A stretch of DNA of 64,000 nt, from positions 62,001 to 126,000 of the forward strand of contig CAYXZD010000004.1 of assembly GCA_964469565.1 (NCBI GenBank), in the 5' to 3' direction. The position numbers and the translations under genes are program-made. The DNA is from GCA-2720975 sp964469565 (GTDB taxonomy: Bacteria; Planctomycetota; UBA1135; GCA-002686595). The notes beneath the pieces are model-generated. The model made no database searches, had not been told where the DNA came from, and saw only the letters and a program-made list of their open reading frames with translations. Shown one piece after another: positions 9,860-19,258 of the stretch (within the stretch, counting starts at the first letter, position 1; the number at the start of each line of letters is the position of its first letter).

Positions 9860-11323
9860 TCAACGTGAGGTCAGTAAGCCCATAGCACGAGCGAGCGCGG
9901 CAGACGCCCGTTTTCCGTCGCCGGCAGCTTGGCTGAGACGCCGTTGGGCTTGGGTAGCCATTTGTTCTGCGGTCAGGAACCGAGTGATCGTCGCAGCGCC
10001 ACTTGCGTATTGAGCATTGACCAGCCGCAGGGATTCGAGGGCCAGCTCGACGGCACTGGCAGCGACAACCAGCCGAGAGCGTGCCTCTTCACGCCGCATG
10101 AAAGCCTGTTCGACGTCCTGGCGGATGCCAGCGTGGAGCGCCCTCTGCTGGCCTTGCAGTTGCATCAACTGCGCTCGAACTCCGTGAATCTGTGCACGAC
10201 GTGCGCCACCATCAAACAAGTCAAATCGTGCCGCAATGCCCACCGACCAGTTGGGTTCACTTTGATCGAAGTCGGAATCGGATCCATTAGCCCAAGTACG
10301 TCCGTAGAGGTCGATTTGGGGGAGAGCAGACGCTGCAATGGCATCCAATTGAAGCTCGCTGTGTTGAATCAATGCACGCACCTGTGCGAGTTCGGGACGC
10401 CGCTGGAGGGCACCTGCGATGGCATCGCCAAGCTCCTCGGGCAGGTCGAGGCCGAGAGTGACTGCATCCCCAATGCGCAATTGGTCTAGACGCAGATCAG
10501 CAAACCCCATCAGCGCTCCCAAGCCGATGCGGGCGTGGCCTTGGGCATTGACGGCCCGCAGAATTCGTTCCTGCGCCTCTGCCAAACGCACCTGGATGGA
10601 GAGCACATCCGATCGTAAGACACTACCTTCTTCATGCAGGGCACGGGTCTCCTCCAACTGGGCGTTCAGGGTCTTGAACGACAACTCAGCTACTTCGCGC
10701 TGCTCCCCCGCCATTTGGGCTGCAAACCAAAGGTCGAACACGCTGGCGGTGAGCCGGTTGTTCAGTGCATCTAAGCGGCTGTAGGCGCTGGCCTCTTGCA
10801 GGCGTGCCTGTTCCCCAGCCAGACGGTGGCGTCCGCCAGAGTAGAGGTTGTAGCCCACGCCAATGCCCGGTTCCACGGTTCGAAGGGTGGCCGGATCATT
10901 GAAGTCCACGCCGGGTGCAAACCCCCGGCCGTCAATCGTCTTGAACAGGTACACGGAGGGGGCATCAGCCACCGTGTAGCTAAGGTCGAGACTCACTTGC
11001 GGCTTGAAAGCTATTCGGCTTTGCTCAAACGCCGCTTGAGCTTGCGAGATGCGCCCTCGCGCCATCTCAACATTGGGGTTGTGCTCGAGCACCCGAGCCA
11101 ACACATCCTGGAGACCGAAGCTCTCGAGCCATGTGGCGGCTGAGGACTCCGCATGGGTGACTTCTCCAGAATCCGCCCTCCGCGTGGAGGTTCCCTTGAT
11201 GACCGGCCCCCCTTCCGCAACGGGTAGGGTCAGCGCATTGGCCGTTGGGGCTCTTGGACTGGAGCAGGCTCCTGCGCCCAGGATAATTCCAGCCATCAAG
11301 AAGGGTGATCTGGTGAATCTCAT
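9860..11323 (-). CDS. TolC-family outer-membrane efflux channel
   Basis: The 487-aa protein begins with a lipoprotein-type signal ending ILGAGACSSPRAP. The mature part has the internally repeated TolC layout of long helices and strands: GRISQAQAAFEQSRIAFKPQ and LDLSYTV in the first half, then AQVRALIQHSELQLDAIAA and PQIDLYGRTW in the second. Such proteins form the trimeric channel of tripartite efflux systems. It is the first gene of the operon that continues with the adaptor (9855) and the pump (8796). The operon promoter must lie in the 250 bases up to the divergent Nudix gene at 11574, where I see no convincing promoter elements. Confidence 0.92.
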   Translation of the reverse strand: MRFTRSPFLMAGIILGAGACSSPRAPTANALTLPVAEGGPVIKGTSTRRADSGEVTHAESSAATWLESFGLQDVLARVLEHNPNVEMARGRISQAQAAFEQSRIAFKPQVSLDLSYTVADAPSVYLFKTIDGRGFAPGVDFNDPATLRTVEPGIGVGYNLYSGGRHRLAGEQARLQEASAYSRLDALNNRLTASVFDLWFAAQMAGEQREVAELSFKTLNAQLEETRALHEEGSVLRSDVLSIQVRLAEAQERILRAVNAQGHARIGLGALMGFADLRLDQLRIGDAVTLGLDLPEELGDAIAGALQRRPELAQVRALIQHSELQLDAIAASALPQIDLYGRTWANGSDSDFDQSEPNWSVGIAARFDLFDGGARRAQIHGVRAQLMQLQGQQRALHAGIRQDVEQAFMRREEARSRLVVAASAVELALESLRLVNAQYASGAATITRFLTAEQMATQAQRRLSQAAGDGKRASAALARAMGLLTSR

Positions 11324-11573
11324 AGGGCAAGGATTCTAGGGCAAACCCGAGCGCTCACGCTCCACGGCCGGGCCAAATTGAAACGGCAGGAGGCTTCGTT
11401 CTCCCGCGAGCCAGGACCGCAAAGGTGAGTTTTTGCCGTGATCCCGGGGTTAGTCTCAAGCCCCAGGATGGACTGCGCGCGGTCCGTCAGACCATTCTCC
11501 CCCCATGCCCACGCAGTAAGGCGAATGCGAGCAAGCACCCTCGGAGGGCTCGCCAATATGCCAGACTGTCTCC

Positions 11574-12320
11574 ATGCAACTCTCTTCCATAGAAGTCGTC
11601 GCTGACCGCACGGCGCACAGTCGTTGCGACGAGGGATTCTTGAAGCTCCAGCGGCTAGAAGTTCGAAACGTCTACTCAGATGGCTCGGTCTCGGCGACCT
11701 ACCCCTGTGACGTGATGAGCCGGCCCGGGAGTGACGCGGTCGTTGCCGTGTTGTACTCCATCGACGAGAACGGTGGGATCGAGGTCGTCCTGAGGGAAGC
11801 TCCGCGAGTGCCAATCTATCTGCGCAAGGATCGGACCTTCGTTCACCCCGACCCACGCGAATACCTCGCACTGCACGAGGTCGTGGCCGGAATCGTAGAA
11901 CCCGACGACCCGCCGGGCCTTGCAGGGTGGCAAGTCCGTGCTGCCGCTGAGGCGCTCGAAGAGGCCGGTCATGTAATGGACCCTGGGGAGTTTGCGGCCC
12001 TCGGCGGGGAGACCTTTGCGAGCCCAGGGGTCACCGATGAAAAACTCTACTACGTCGCAGGCGAGATTCCGGTGGGACAGGTTAGCAGCGAGCCTCCGGC
12101 GGGGGATGGCTCCACCATGGAGGAATGGTGCGTTCTGCATCGCTTTGAGTTAGGCGCTGCGATTCGAGCCTGCAGATCCGGCGAGATTCCAGACATGAAA
12201 ACCGAGGTGGCCTTGCTCCGTCTAGCGGATTACCTCGGCTGGATCCCTCAGTTGGGGGTTTTCCGGACAGAACTGCCCTTGGCCTTGTCTGAGCGCAGAG
12301 TCGATCTAGGTATCGGCTAG
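11574..12320 (+). CDS. Nudix-superfamily hydrolase-like protein
   Basis: The 248-aa protein has an ADP-ribose-pyrophosphatase-like arrangement: an N-terminal strand region (GFLKLQRLEVRNVYSDG), then AVVAVLYSIDENGGIEVVL, a glycine (VVAGIVEPDD) and a helix AAAEALEEAGH. That helix aligns with the end of the Nudix box, REUxEExGU. The arginine of the box is replaced (AEALEEAGH), but the two metal-binding glutamates are kept, so catalysis is possible. A longer than usual insert lies between the glycine and the helix. It stands alone, divergent from the efflux operon. The substrate is unknown. Confidence 0.7.
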   Translation: MQLSSIEVVADRTAHSRCDEGFLKLQRLEVRNVYSDGSVSATYPCDVMSRPGSDAVVAVLYSIDENGGIEVVLREAPRVPIYLRKDRTFVHPDPREYLALHEVVAGIVEPDDPPGLAGWQVRAAAEALEEAGHVMDPGEFAALGGETFASPGVTDEKLYYVAGEIPVGQVSSEPPAGDGSTMEEWCVLHRFELGAAIRACRSGEIPDMKTEVALLRLADYLGWIPQLGVFRTELPLALSERRVDLGIG

Positions 12321-12453
12321 GCCTGTTCCCTCTGGCGGGTAAGTGTATTGATGACGTGAGAGATCGTGCCAAATCGTATTTCCACTACCTGATGGGTACT
12401 GTGCCGATTAGCTTGCTTCCCATAGCCGACTCCCTTGATCATCGATTCTCATC

Positions 12454-13308
12454 ATGAAAACTCTCAACCCCGCCCTGCCAGTTGCCACCATCATTCTTGC
12501 GAGTTGCAACGCAACCATGCGATTCGAATCCTCCACCACTGAGGATGTCCCCCAACAAACAAGCGTCACCCCGGAGGAAGACAGCGCCGAGGTAGAGGAG
12601 CGTCGTACGCTTGAACGTGAACTGCGCCTAGCGCACGCTCGTCTGGAGATTCAGAGACTGGAAGCGGAGTCCGCAGCCATGCAGGAAGAATTACGCCTGC
12701 ACCACGCCGAGTTATCCCTAGAGGAGGCGCGCCAGACCCTCAGCGTGTTCGAGGAATCCGTTGCCCCCGAACGACTCGCGCGCGAACGGTTGAGCTTGGA
12801 GTCCGCCAAGGATCGGGCACGTGAGGCCGCCGATGAACTGGCGCAAATCGAGATCATGTACAAGGACCAGGACCTCGATGACCTTACGGCTGAATTCGTC
12901 GTCAGCCGGGGGCGACGCAATGCCGAGCGTGCTGCGAAGCGCATCGAACTCGAGGAGCTTGCTTTCGCACGACTCGAAGCCCACGAGATCCCACAGGAAG
13001 CTCGTTCCCTCACCTTAGCCGTGCAGAAAGCGGAAGCAGAACTTGAGGGCCTAAGGCGTGAGCGGGAGATTGCCAATCGGCGCAGGGACTTAGACCTATG
13101 GGAGGCGCGCCACAAGCTTGATGAAAAGCGTAAGGAGCTTGAGGAGATGGGTCCCGGGGCACCGGATGCTGAGTCGGCCCCCCGACACCCACACGAGGGT
13201 GAGGAAGATCACCATCAAGCGGAGGAGGGCGAGCACCGCCACGAGGAACAGGGCCATCAGCGCTGGAGAGGATCGCACGAGCACTCACGCAGCGGAGCCC
13301 CCAAGTGA
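12454..13308 (+). CDS. Putative lipoprotein with long coiled coil and His-rich tail
   Basis: The 284-aa protein has a signal with cysteine at PVATIILASCNAT, so it is probably a lipoprotein. Residues of about 45 to 230 are almost continuous charged helix with heptad-like spacing (ERELRLAHARLEIQRLEAES, QKAEAELEGLRREREI), which predicts a long coiled coil. The last 45 residues are rich in His and Glu (EGEEDHHQAEEGEHRHEEQG), a composition able to bind metal ions. The next gene overlaps its stop in a GTGA junction, so the two are coupled. No known family is recognised. Confidence 0.65.
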   Translation: MKTLNPALPVATIILASCNATMRFESSTTEDVPQQTSVTPEEDSAEVEERRTLERELRLAHARLEIQRLEAESAAMQEELRLHHAELSLEEARQTLSVFEESVAPERLARERLSLESAKDRAREAADELAQIEIMYKDQDLDDLTAEFVVSRGRRNAERAAKRIELEELAFARLEAHEIPQEARSLTLAVQKAEAELEGLRREREIANRRRDLDLWEARHKLDEKRKELEEMGPGAPDAESAPRHPHEGEEDHHQAEEGEHRHEEQGHQRWRGSHEHSRSGAPK

Positions 13309-14549
13309 TCCGCAGGCTACACTGGCAATGCGCCCTAGCCCTCTTGGGAGTGACGGGGGCTTGGGCGAATGCAACTGGCTCGACAACGTGGGCTGCCTAT
13401 GGCGCAGACTCTTCTCCCGCAGCAGCCGAGGAGACTGCCCCCCCCTGCGCGGCGAGCACCCAGGACCAAGATCCCCCACCTGCCCCCGATGGGGAAGCGG
13501 CCATCACCGCCATCCATAAGGGGCTCCGTTTCCTCCTCAATACCCAAAACGTCGACGGTTCCTGGGGTGGCGTGAAGAATGCGACCTTCACCAGCGCATT
13601 CGGCAACCCAGCCACCTATAAGGCGTGGCAGATTGGAGCCAGCGCCCTGGCAACTCGTTCCCTCATTGAATTGGGAACCACCAAGGACCAGTTTGCCGCC
13701 ACGGATCTTGCTCTCAAGTTCCTCATGGCGAACTCCAATCCCGTTCGGCCGGCCGAATGGGACGTGGACAACAACTGGGCCTTGATCTACGGCCTCGACA
13801 CCCTCGCCCGAGCTCTACAACATCCACGCTACCTAGAGAGTCCGCTGACGCCGGAGCTCCGCAAGGCCGCTGAGACTATGTTGCTTGGGCTCGCAAAGTA
13901 CCAATCACCACGGGGAGGCTGGGGCTATTACTCCGACTCCAATTCCGGCTGGCGCCCTGATTGGGCCACTTCGTTTACGACAGCCGCCGCCCTGCTCGCC
14001 CTCACCGAAGCCAAGGCTGCCAAGCTGCCGGTACCCGAAAAGGTTTACCGCACTGCCATCAAGGCCGTTGAGCGAGCCCGGCTCCCAACAGGTGCCTACG
14101 CCTATGAGGTATCCGCCCTCCCCCGCCACCTCTATTCAGAATCCATCGATCAAATCAAAGGCTCGCTAGGACGCATTCAAGTGTGCAACCTGGCCCTTTA
14201 CAAAGCAGGCAGTCCCCTCGTCACGACGCAAACCCTCAAAGAGGGACTGCAGCACTTCGTCAAGCATCACAAGTTTCTAGCTGTCGCCCGCAACAAACCC
14301 ATCCCCCATGAGGCTTACTACGCAAATGCAGCCTATTTTTACTTGTTCGCCCATTACTACGCCGCACAGGTGATGCGAGCCCTGCCGCCTGAATCCCAGG
14401 CGACTTTTACGCCGGCAATCCGCGACGGCATCCTGACCTCAGCTCAAAAAGACGGATCCATGTGGGATTTTTGGATCGCCTCAAACACCAAGGCCTACGG
14501 AACAGCCTTTGGGGTCATGGGCCTCGGGTGGACTGAGGATGGGGACTGA
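13305..14549 (+). CDS. Secreted prenyltransferase/squalene-cyclase-like repeat protein
   Basis: The 414-aa protein starts with an alternative GTG at 13305 overlapping the previous stop, and has an N-terminal signal (CALALLGVTGAWANA). The mature part carries alpha/alpha-toroid repeats with the QxxDGSWGG-type ending: FLLNTQNVDGSWGG and YQSPRGGWGYYSDSNSGWRP. These repeats occur in squalene-hopene cyclases and prenyltransferase beta subunits. At 414 aa it is shorter than a cyclase and lacks the catalytic DxDD motif, so it is more likely a secreted repeat protein than a terpene enzyme. Proteins of this kind are frequent in Planctomycetota. It is paired with the coiled-coil lipoprotein. Confidence 0.75.
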   Translation: MIRRLHWQCALALLGVTGAWANATGSTTWAAYGADSSPAAAEETAPPCAASTQDQDPPPAPDGEAAITAIHKGLRFLLNTQNVDGSWGGVKNATFTSAFGNPATYKAWQIGASALATRSLIELGTTKDQFAATDLALKFLMANSNPVRPAEWDVDNNWALIYGLDTLARALQHPRYLESPLTPELRKAAETMLLGLAKYQSPRGGWGYYSDSNSGWRPDWATSFTTAAALLALTEAKAAKLPVPEKVYRTAIKAVERARLPTGAYAYEVSALPRHLYSESIDQIKGSLGRIQVCNLALYKAGSPLVTTQTLKEGLQHFVKHHKFLAVARNKPIPHEAYYANAAYFYLFAHYYAAQVMRALPPESQATFTPAIRDGILTSAQKDGSMWDFWIASNTKAYGTAFGVMGLGWTEDGD

Positions 14550-14876
14550 CAGGGTATTGGGGAAAAGGACTCGCAAACCTGCCCAGTCTAGCAGCACTCC
14601 TCTCAGCGGCACTCCCTCCGGCGCTGAAATGGCGGCCACCCTAGCTAGGGTGGGTCTAGCACGGCCTCATTCCACCGGTGCCGGCCATGTCGGGGGGAGG
14701 CTGGCATCCCTGACTCAAATAGGGCACAATCCAGACTGCAGCCAAGCGCTGCGATACATACATAATAAATCCCGCAATTAGAGGCTGTTCTTCGACTCCG
14801 CAAATCGTCGGTCGCGCTATGGAGCGTTGGCTGAGGACTGTTTGAAGGCCCTCCCATAAAGACTGGTTGGTTGAAC
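14550..14876. other. Intergenic region with an 18-base perfect palindrome
   Basis: No credible gene is seen here. The palindrome at 14636-14653 (arms CCACCCTAG/CTAGGGTGG) has no loop and no following T run, so it is not an intrinsic terminator. An A/T-rich patch at about 14755-14772 (GATACATACATAATAAAT) could hold the -10 element for the esterase gene at 14877, but no good -35 sequence is found at the right distance. Confidence 0.4.
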
Positions 14877-16391
14877 ATGGTTGGTACGAGATTGGTAGTC
14901 GTGGCCCTTCTGGGGCTGGGGGGCTTGGGAATCAACGCGGCGGAGGGGCAATCGGCATGGCGCACATCCGGGCATCTCTCCCCTTCGACTGGAACCCACC
15001 CCAGCTCGTCGTTCTCCCATGACCCAGCAAGTCAATCGCCCGAGCCCTGTTCCGATTTCAACTTTGAGCATTATGAGCTCGACCCCCTGGGCGCCCTGGG
15101 AGGCTCACTGGAAGCCGGTGCGCCGCCCACCATCTTGGGCTTTGGTAAGAACGGAACGGTACTAAGGTATCGCATTGGTGCTGGAGTGACCGGCAGCGGA
15201 CTTGCAGAACCCTTTGTCGTGGGCATCCCCAAGGGGGTCGGGGCCGGACCCGTCCCGGTGCTCGTCCTTTTCCACGGTTACCAAGAAGACCCAGAGTCTC
15301 TGCTTTCGAAGACCGAGTATTTCGAAAAAGCGATGGGTCGCGGCTGGATTGTCATCGCCCCCATGGGCGCACACCGCTGGAACTACGGCATCGAGTATGC
15401 GCAAACGAACACCGAAGCCGCGCTAGAGATGCTCAGCTCGGTGATTGCCCCGAGCTTTGGAACCAGCGTCGATCTAGACAGATTCTATGGAGTGGGATTT
15501 TCCATGGGCGGAGGTTGGGCACCGAGTTTCGCATCCCGGCACATCGATGCGAACGGGGGTATTCACTTTGCAGGCCTCGTGGTCATGACTGGAACGACAT
15601 CCCTGCAGTTTTCGTACTGGACCAACCCCACGGTCATGGCCCTGTTCAACTTGCCTGAGATGTTTGGAACAAACCCAGACGATCCGCTGGCACAGTTCGA
15701 CTATCGCCGGGTCTCCAACATCGACCTCAAAATCGGTGGCTCCATCGATTGGACCACCGATATGGTGCGCAATCTCAGCCACGTGCCCACCATGAGTTTT
15801 TACGACGAAAACGACCCCAACGGCCCGATCGTCTACCAAACACAGCGTTTTCACGAGCAGCAACTCAATCGCGGAGGATCTGGGCGCCTGCGACACTTCC
15901 CTGGCCCAGGGCACCGGTGGGATTCGCTACCTGCAGAGCGAGCCCTCAACTTTCTTGAACGCTTGCACTACGAAGTTCCCCCCCCGCTCACAGCAGTCTC
16001 AACCCTAGCTGATCGGGACGGAAACTGGCACCAATTCAAAGTAACGCAGGCAGCTCCGCGGTCCTTCACTCCATTTGACTGGTTCATCGCACCTGCATTC
16101 AACACGCTCATGGTCACCGGCATCAGCAACATGAGTGAGCTAAAACTCGCTGACCCAAGCACCCTCGGGCTCAATACGGTCTCGGGTCCTACCCCACAGA
16201 CCCTGACCTATCACGTCGACACGACGAACGGGATTCCGTTCAATCTCGTTCTGGGCGGCTTTGCGAGCGCTCCCATTTCCATCATGCGCAATAAGAACAA
16301 TCAACCCGGCTGGTCATGGGATGCAGCGACGGGTGAACTCACCCTTCAGGAACCCGCCACGGCCTTCGGCACATGGACCATCACCTTTTAG
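14877..16391 (+). CDS. Secreted alpha/beta hydrolase (esterase/depolymerase-like)
   Basis: The 504-aa protein has a signal peptide (TRLVVVALLGLGGLGINAAE). An alpha/beta hydrolase domain follows at about residues 95 to 365: VPVLVLFHGYQEDPESLL gives the first strand and oxyanion region, GVGFSMGGGWAP the nucleophile serine elbow, YDENDPNGPI a probable acid, and GPGHRWDSLP the probable catalytic histidine. This resembles PHB-depolymerase/feruloyl-esterase type hydrolases. A C-terminal beta-rich domain of about 140 residues may bind substrate or the cell surface. The ATG at 14877 is preferred to the TTG at 14871. It appears to be transcribed alone, and the true substrate is unknown. Confidence 0.75.
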   Translation: MVGTRLVVVALLGLGGLGINAAEGQSAWRTSGHLSPSTGTHPSSSFSHDPASQSPEPCSDFNFEHYELDPLGALGGSLEAGAPPTILGFGKNGTVLRYRIGAGVTGSGLAEPFVVGIPKGVGAGPVPVLVLFHGYQEDPESLLSKTEYFEKAMGRGWIVIAPMGAHRWNYGIEYAQTNTEAALEMLSSVIAPSFGTSVDLDRFYGVGFSMGGGWAPSFASRHIDANGGIHFAGLVVMTGTTSLQFSYWTNPTVMALFNLPEMFGTNPDDPLAQFDYRRVSNIDLKIGGSIDWTTDMVRNLSHVPTMSFYDENDPNGPIVYQTQRFHEQQLNRGGSGRLRHFPGPGHRWDSLPAERALNFLERLHYEVPPPLTAVSTLADRDGNWHQFKVTQAAPRSFTPFDWFIAPAFNTLMVTGISNMSELKLADPSTLGLNTVSGPTPQTLTYHVDTTNGIPFNLVLGGFASAPISIMRNKNNQPGWSWDAATGELTLQEPATAFGTWTITF

Positions 16392-16450
16392 GACCCGACT
16401 GATTCCCTGAACGGACGAATCGGGTGGGAACTCCCGTGGCTCGATTCCAC

Positions 16451-16888
16451 CTACACGCCGCGCACAATACTAACCAATGCAGTGGTGATGGCCCTGCGAG
16501 CCTTCGCTTTGAGGGCCCCTGGCTCGACGACACTAACCATGGTCGCGCCTTTGAATGAGTCGCCGGCGGCGTCCGAGAGTGATTGCTTGAGTCGCGTGCA
16601 GGCAGGCGCGCCCATTTGCTTGGCTAACCCCTTCAGGGAAAGCTCGATTCGGTCCTTCTTCGTGCCAAAAGCAGGGGCCAAGAAGCACACACCGATATCC
16701 TTCGAACCCAGCGAGCAACGCAGTCCGACTCCCCCTGCACCCCACTTCTCCGTGCCACCCGCCTTCGACCAGGCTGCCAACAGGGTCTCGAAATAGGCTG
16801 CCGAATCAGAGCCCGATTCGTCGTAGAACTGGTCGAGGTCCATCGTCCCCACGCGGCAGTTCTTCGACTTGTCATAGTGAGAGGCCAT
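16451..16888 (-). CDS. Small unknown cytoplasmic protein
   Basis: The 145-aa protein starts at MASHYDKSKNCRVG and contains FYDESGSDSAAYFETLLAAW and SLKGLAKQMGAPACTRLKQS, then a positively charged end. No signal peptide or membrane segment is seen and I recognise no family. The ATG at 16888 is preferred to the upstream TTG at 17020, because the longer version would overlap the divergent radical SAM gene. It is divergent from the radical SAM/heptose operon (about 100 bases between starts) and convergent with the esterase gene. Confidence 0.5.
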   Translation of the reverse strand: MASHYDKSKNCRVGTMDLDQFYDESGSDSAAYFETLLAAWSKAGGTEKWGAGGVGLRCSLGSKDIGVCFLAPAFGTKKDRIELSLKGLAKQMGAPACTRLKQSLSDAAGDSFKGATMVSVVEPGALKAKARRAITTALVSIVRGV

Positions 16889-16988
16889 GGGAACGATTAT
16901 AGTGCCTGCGCGGCCCTTGGGGACGTGGCTCTGATCGAGAGGAGCAGCACGGCATGACCCTGCCCCCATTTCCCCACCGCCAGCCCCC

Positions 16989-18209
16989 ATGACCCATTCC
17001 ATCCACGATTTCGGTGCCAAGCTGCGGACCGAGGAGACGGCTCCAGCCCTAGAGCAGTACGTTCAATGGAGGCGTGAGGTCCGGGCGGCGCGGGCGAGGG
17101 GTGCGGAGGAACCCGTGGCGCCCAAGCTCGCGCCGGTCTCGATCAATCTCGACCTGACACTGGCCTGTAACTACGCCTGCACGCACTGCATCGACTGGGA
17201 GGTTCTAAACAGCGGACCCCGCATGGAGGAAGCCAACCTACAGGAGTCGTTGCGCTGGATGACTGAACACGGGTTGAAATCGGTCATCTTGATTGGGGGA
17301 GGAGAACCCACTCTCTACCCGGGCTTTGTGAGAATGACGCGCTTCATGAAAGAGGAGTTAGGGCTGCAGGTGGCCGTGGTCAGCAATGGCAGTCGGGGGG
17401 ATCGACTGCTGGAGATCGCACCCTTGCTTCAGGAGGGCGACTGGATTCGCCTGAGCCTGGACTCAGGTTCGAACGAGCTCTTCCGCGCGATGCATCGGCC
17501 AAACTCTGCGAGCGTCGATCTCGATGAGATTTGTTCGTGGATGGGGCAGATTCGCACAGCCAATCCGGCACCCCGTCTCGGGTATTCATTTGTCATCGTC
17601 TGGCGCGGGGCCAGCCGTGACGATGAGGATCTCTTGGAAAACATCCACGAGATTGTGCCCGCTGCAATGCGAGCGGCCGAGGCAGGCTTCGACTACATCT
17701 CCTACAAGCCGGTCTTGGAACGCCTTGATGACGGCGCTGAGGTCATGGCCCCCGACCACACCACCGAGAACACGCTGGAAGTGGTGAAACGCATTCGGCA
17801 CGAAATCGAACAGGCACGCAAAGCCGCCGGGGACGGCCTGGATGTATACGAATCCACCAACCTGCGCTCATTGGAAGATGGCACCTGGCGTGATTTATCC
17901 AAACAACCGCGCACCTGCCACATGCAAGCCCTACGCCAGGTCCTCACCCCCACCGGGGTATTTAACTGCCCCGCCCACAGGGGCGTTGCCAAGGCCCGCA
18001 TCGCCGAGCGGGACGGGTACGCGAGCAGCGATGCGCGTCAAGCGACAGGAACCGGCCTCAGCGACATCCTAGATGGGTTCGATGCGTCTTGCGAGTGTGC
18101 ACAAGTCACCTGCCTTTACCATGACGTCAACTGGTGGATCGAGGGGTTGGTCGCGAATGAGGACGCAGGGTTCGAAGTCAGCACCCAAGGCGGGGACACG
18201 TTTCTATGA
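16989..18209 (+). CDS. Radical SAM enzyme with SPASM-like C-terminal cysteines
   Basis: The 406-aa protein has a canonical radical SAM cluster motif, CNYACTHC, with cysteines at residues 60, 64 and 67. The SAM-binding GGE-like motif is LIGGGEPTLYPG, and VSNGSRGDR and WIRLSLDSG follow as in peptide- and sugar-modifying radical SAM enzymes. The C-terminus contains CHMQALRQ, GVFNCPAHRG and CECAQVTCLYHD, a cysteine spacing suited to an auxiliary SPASM/twitch iron-sulfur cluster. Its stop overlaps the waaF start by four bases, which ties it to envelope heptose genes. The substrate is unknown; a surface glycan or lipid, or a peptide, are options. Confidence 0.85.
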   Translation: MTHSIHDFGAKLRTEETAPALEQYVQWRREVRAARARGAEEPVAPKLAPVSINLDLTLACNYACTHCIDWEVLNSGPRMEEANLQESLRWMTEHGLKSVILIGGGEPTLYPGFVRMTRFMKEELGLQVAVVSNGSRGDRLLEIAPLLQEGDWIRLSLDSGSNELFRAMHRPNSASVDLDEICSWMGQIRTANPAPRLGYSFVIVWRGASRDDEDLLENIHEIVPAAMRAAEAGFDYISYKPVLERLDDGAEVMAPDHTTENTLEVVKRIRHEIEQARKAAGDGLDVYESTNLRSLEDGTWRDLSKQPRTCHMQALRQVLTPTGVFNCPAHRGVAKARIAERDGYASSDARQATGTGLSDILDGFDASCECAQVTCLYHDVNWWIEGLVANEDAGFEVSTQGGDTFL

Positions 18210-19258
18210 GCACGCCCACCAACATCCATGTGAGGCTTCCCAATTGGGTGGGAGATCTCGTTATGGCAACCCCCGCCTTGCGTGCCCTGCGCCACGGGTT
18301 TCCCAACGCGAAAATCACTGTCGAGGGCCGATCGTACATGCGCTACCTCACAGATCCCCTCGACACGGTCGATGAGTTCTTGGATTACCCCTTCCCCGAG
18401 CGAGGCTTCGGGCCCCTCATGCAGCGAGTGAAGAATCTGCGGGCGGGTCAGTTCGATCTTTCGCTCCTGCTGCCCGATTCCCAAAGCGCCGCCATGGGGC
18501 CGTTCCTCGCGCGCATCCCGCGCCGCTTCGGATACGCCCGGGACCTCGCACGGCGGGTGTTGATGACCGAGGCCCTGCCCCCACACAAAGAACAGGGCAA
18601 GCGCGTGCCCATTTCGATGATTGAACGCTACCTGCGCTTGACGCGCCATCTCGGATGCGCAGACCAGGGGGACGAGATGACCGTGGCCGTGACCGACCTA
18701 GGCAGAGAGTCACTCGCCGCACGCCTGAGGCCCGAAGGGATCGATGAAAGCACGCCCATACTGTTGTGCATTACAGGGGCAAGCTTTGGGGCGAGCAAGA
18801 TGTGGCCAGCGGAGTACTTCGCCGAGGCCGCCGATGCCCTGGCAAGAAAGCACGGCTTTCGCACGGTGCTCGCACCGGGGCCTGGGGAAGAAGTCATCGG
18901 ATCTCAAGTGGGTGAGCACATGGAAGAGCCCTGCACAGTCCTCATCCATCCCGTGTTGACCCTCGACCAAGTCGCGGCCCTCGTCGAACGGGCAAGCCTC
19001 GTCGTTTCCAATGACACGGGCCCTCGCTCCATGGCCGTAGCCCAGGGGATTCATTGCATCGTTCCCTTCGGGCCCACTGACCGGCGTTACACCCACCATC
19101 ATCTTGAGAATCAGACCCTGCTCAGCGCCGACGTCGATTGCGCTCCCTGCGGGCTCAAGGTCTGTCCCACCGACCACCGTTGCATGCGCGAGCTCAAACC
19201 CCAGTGGGTGATCGACGCCGCCGAGTCCTTCCTCGAACGGGAGAAAGTCCCTCGATGA
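18206..19258 (+). CDS. waaF: ADP-heptose:LPS heptosyltransferase (glycosyltransferase family 9)
   Basis: The 350-aa protein begins IHVRLPNWVGDLVMATPALR, the usual WaaF/WaaC N-terminal acceptor-domain motif. The donor-binding half has SNDTGPRSMAVAQG, equivalent to the D-x-G-P-x-H motif but with the histidine changed to serine, then FGPTDRRYTHHH and DCAPCGLKVCPTDHRCM, which is typical of WaaF. It would transfer L-glycero-D-manno-heptose to lipid A core or a similar surface glycan on the cytoplasmic face of the inner membrane. It is the middle gene of a three-gene operon with four-base overlaps on both sides (radical SAM upstream, rfaE2 downstream). Confidence 0.88.
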   Translation: MSTPTNIHVRLPNWVGDLVMATPALRALRHGFPNAKITVEGRSYMRYLTDPLDTVDEFLDYPFPERGFGPLMQRVKNLRAGQFDLSLLLPDSQSAAMGPFLARIPRRFGYARDLARRVLMTEALPPHKEQGKRVPISMIERYLRLTRHLGCADQGDEMTVAVTDLGRESLAARLRPEGIDESTPILLCITGASFGASKMWPAEYFAEAADALARKHGFRTVLAPGPGEEVIGSQVGEHMEEPCTVLIHPVLTLDQVAALVERASLVVSNDTGPRSMAVAQGIHCIVPFGPTDRRYTHHHLENQTLLSADVDCAPCGLKVCPTDHRCMRELKPQWVIDAAESFLEREKVPR

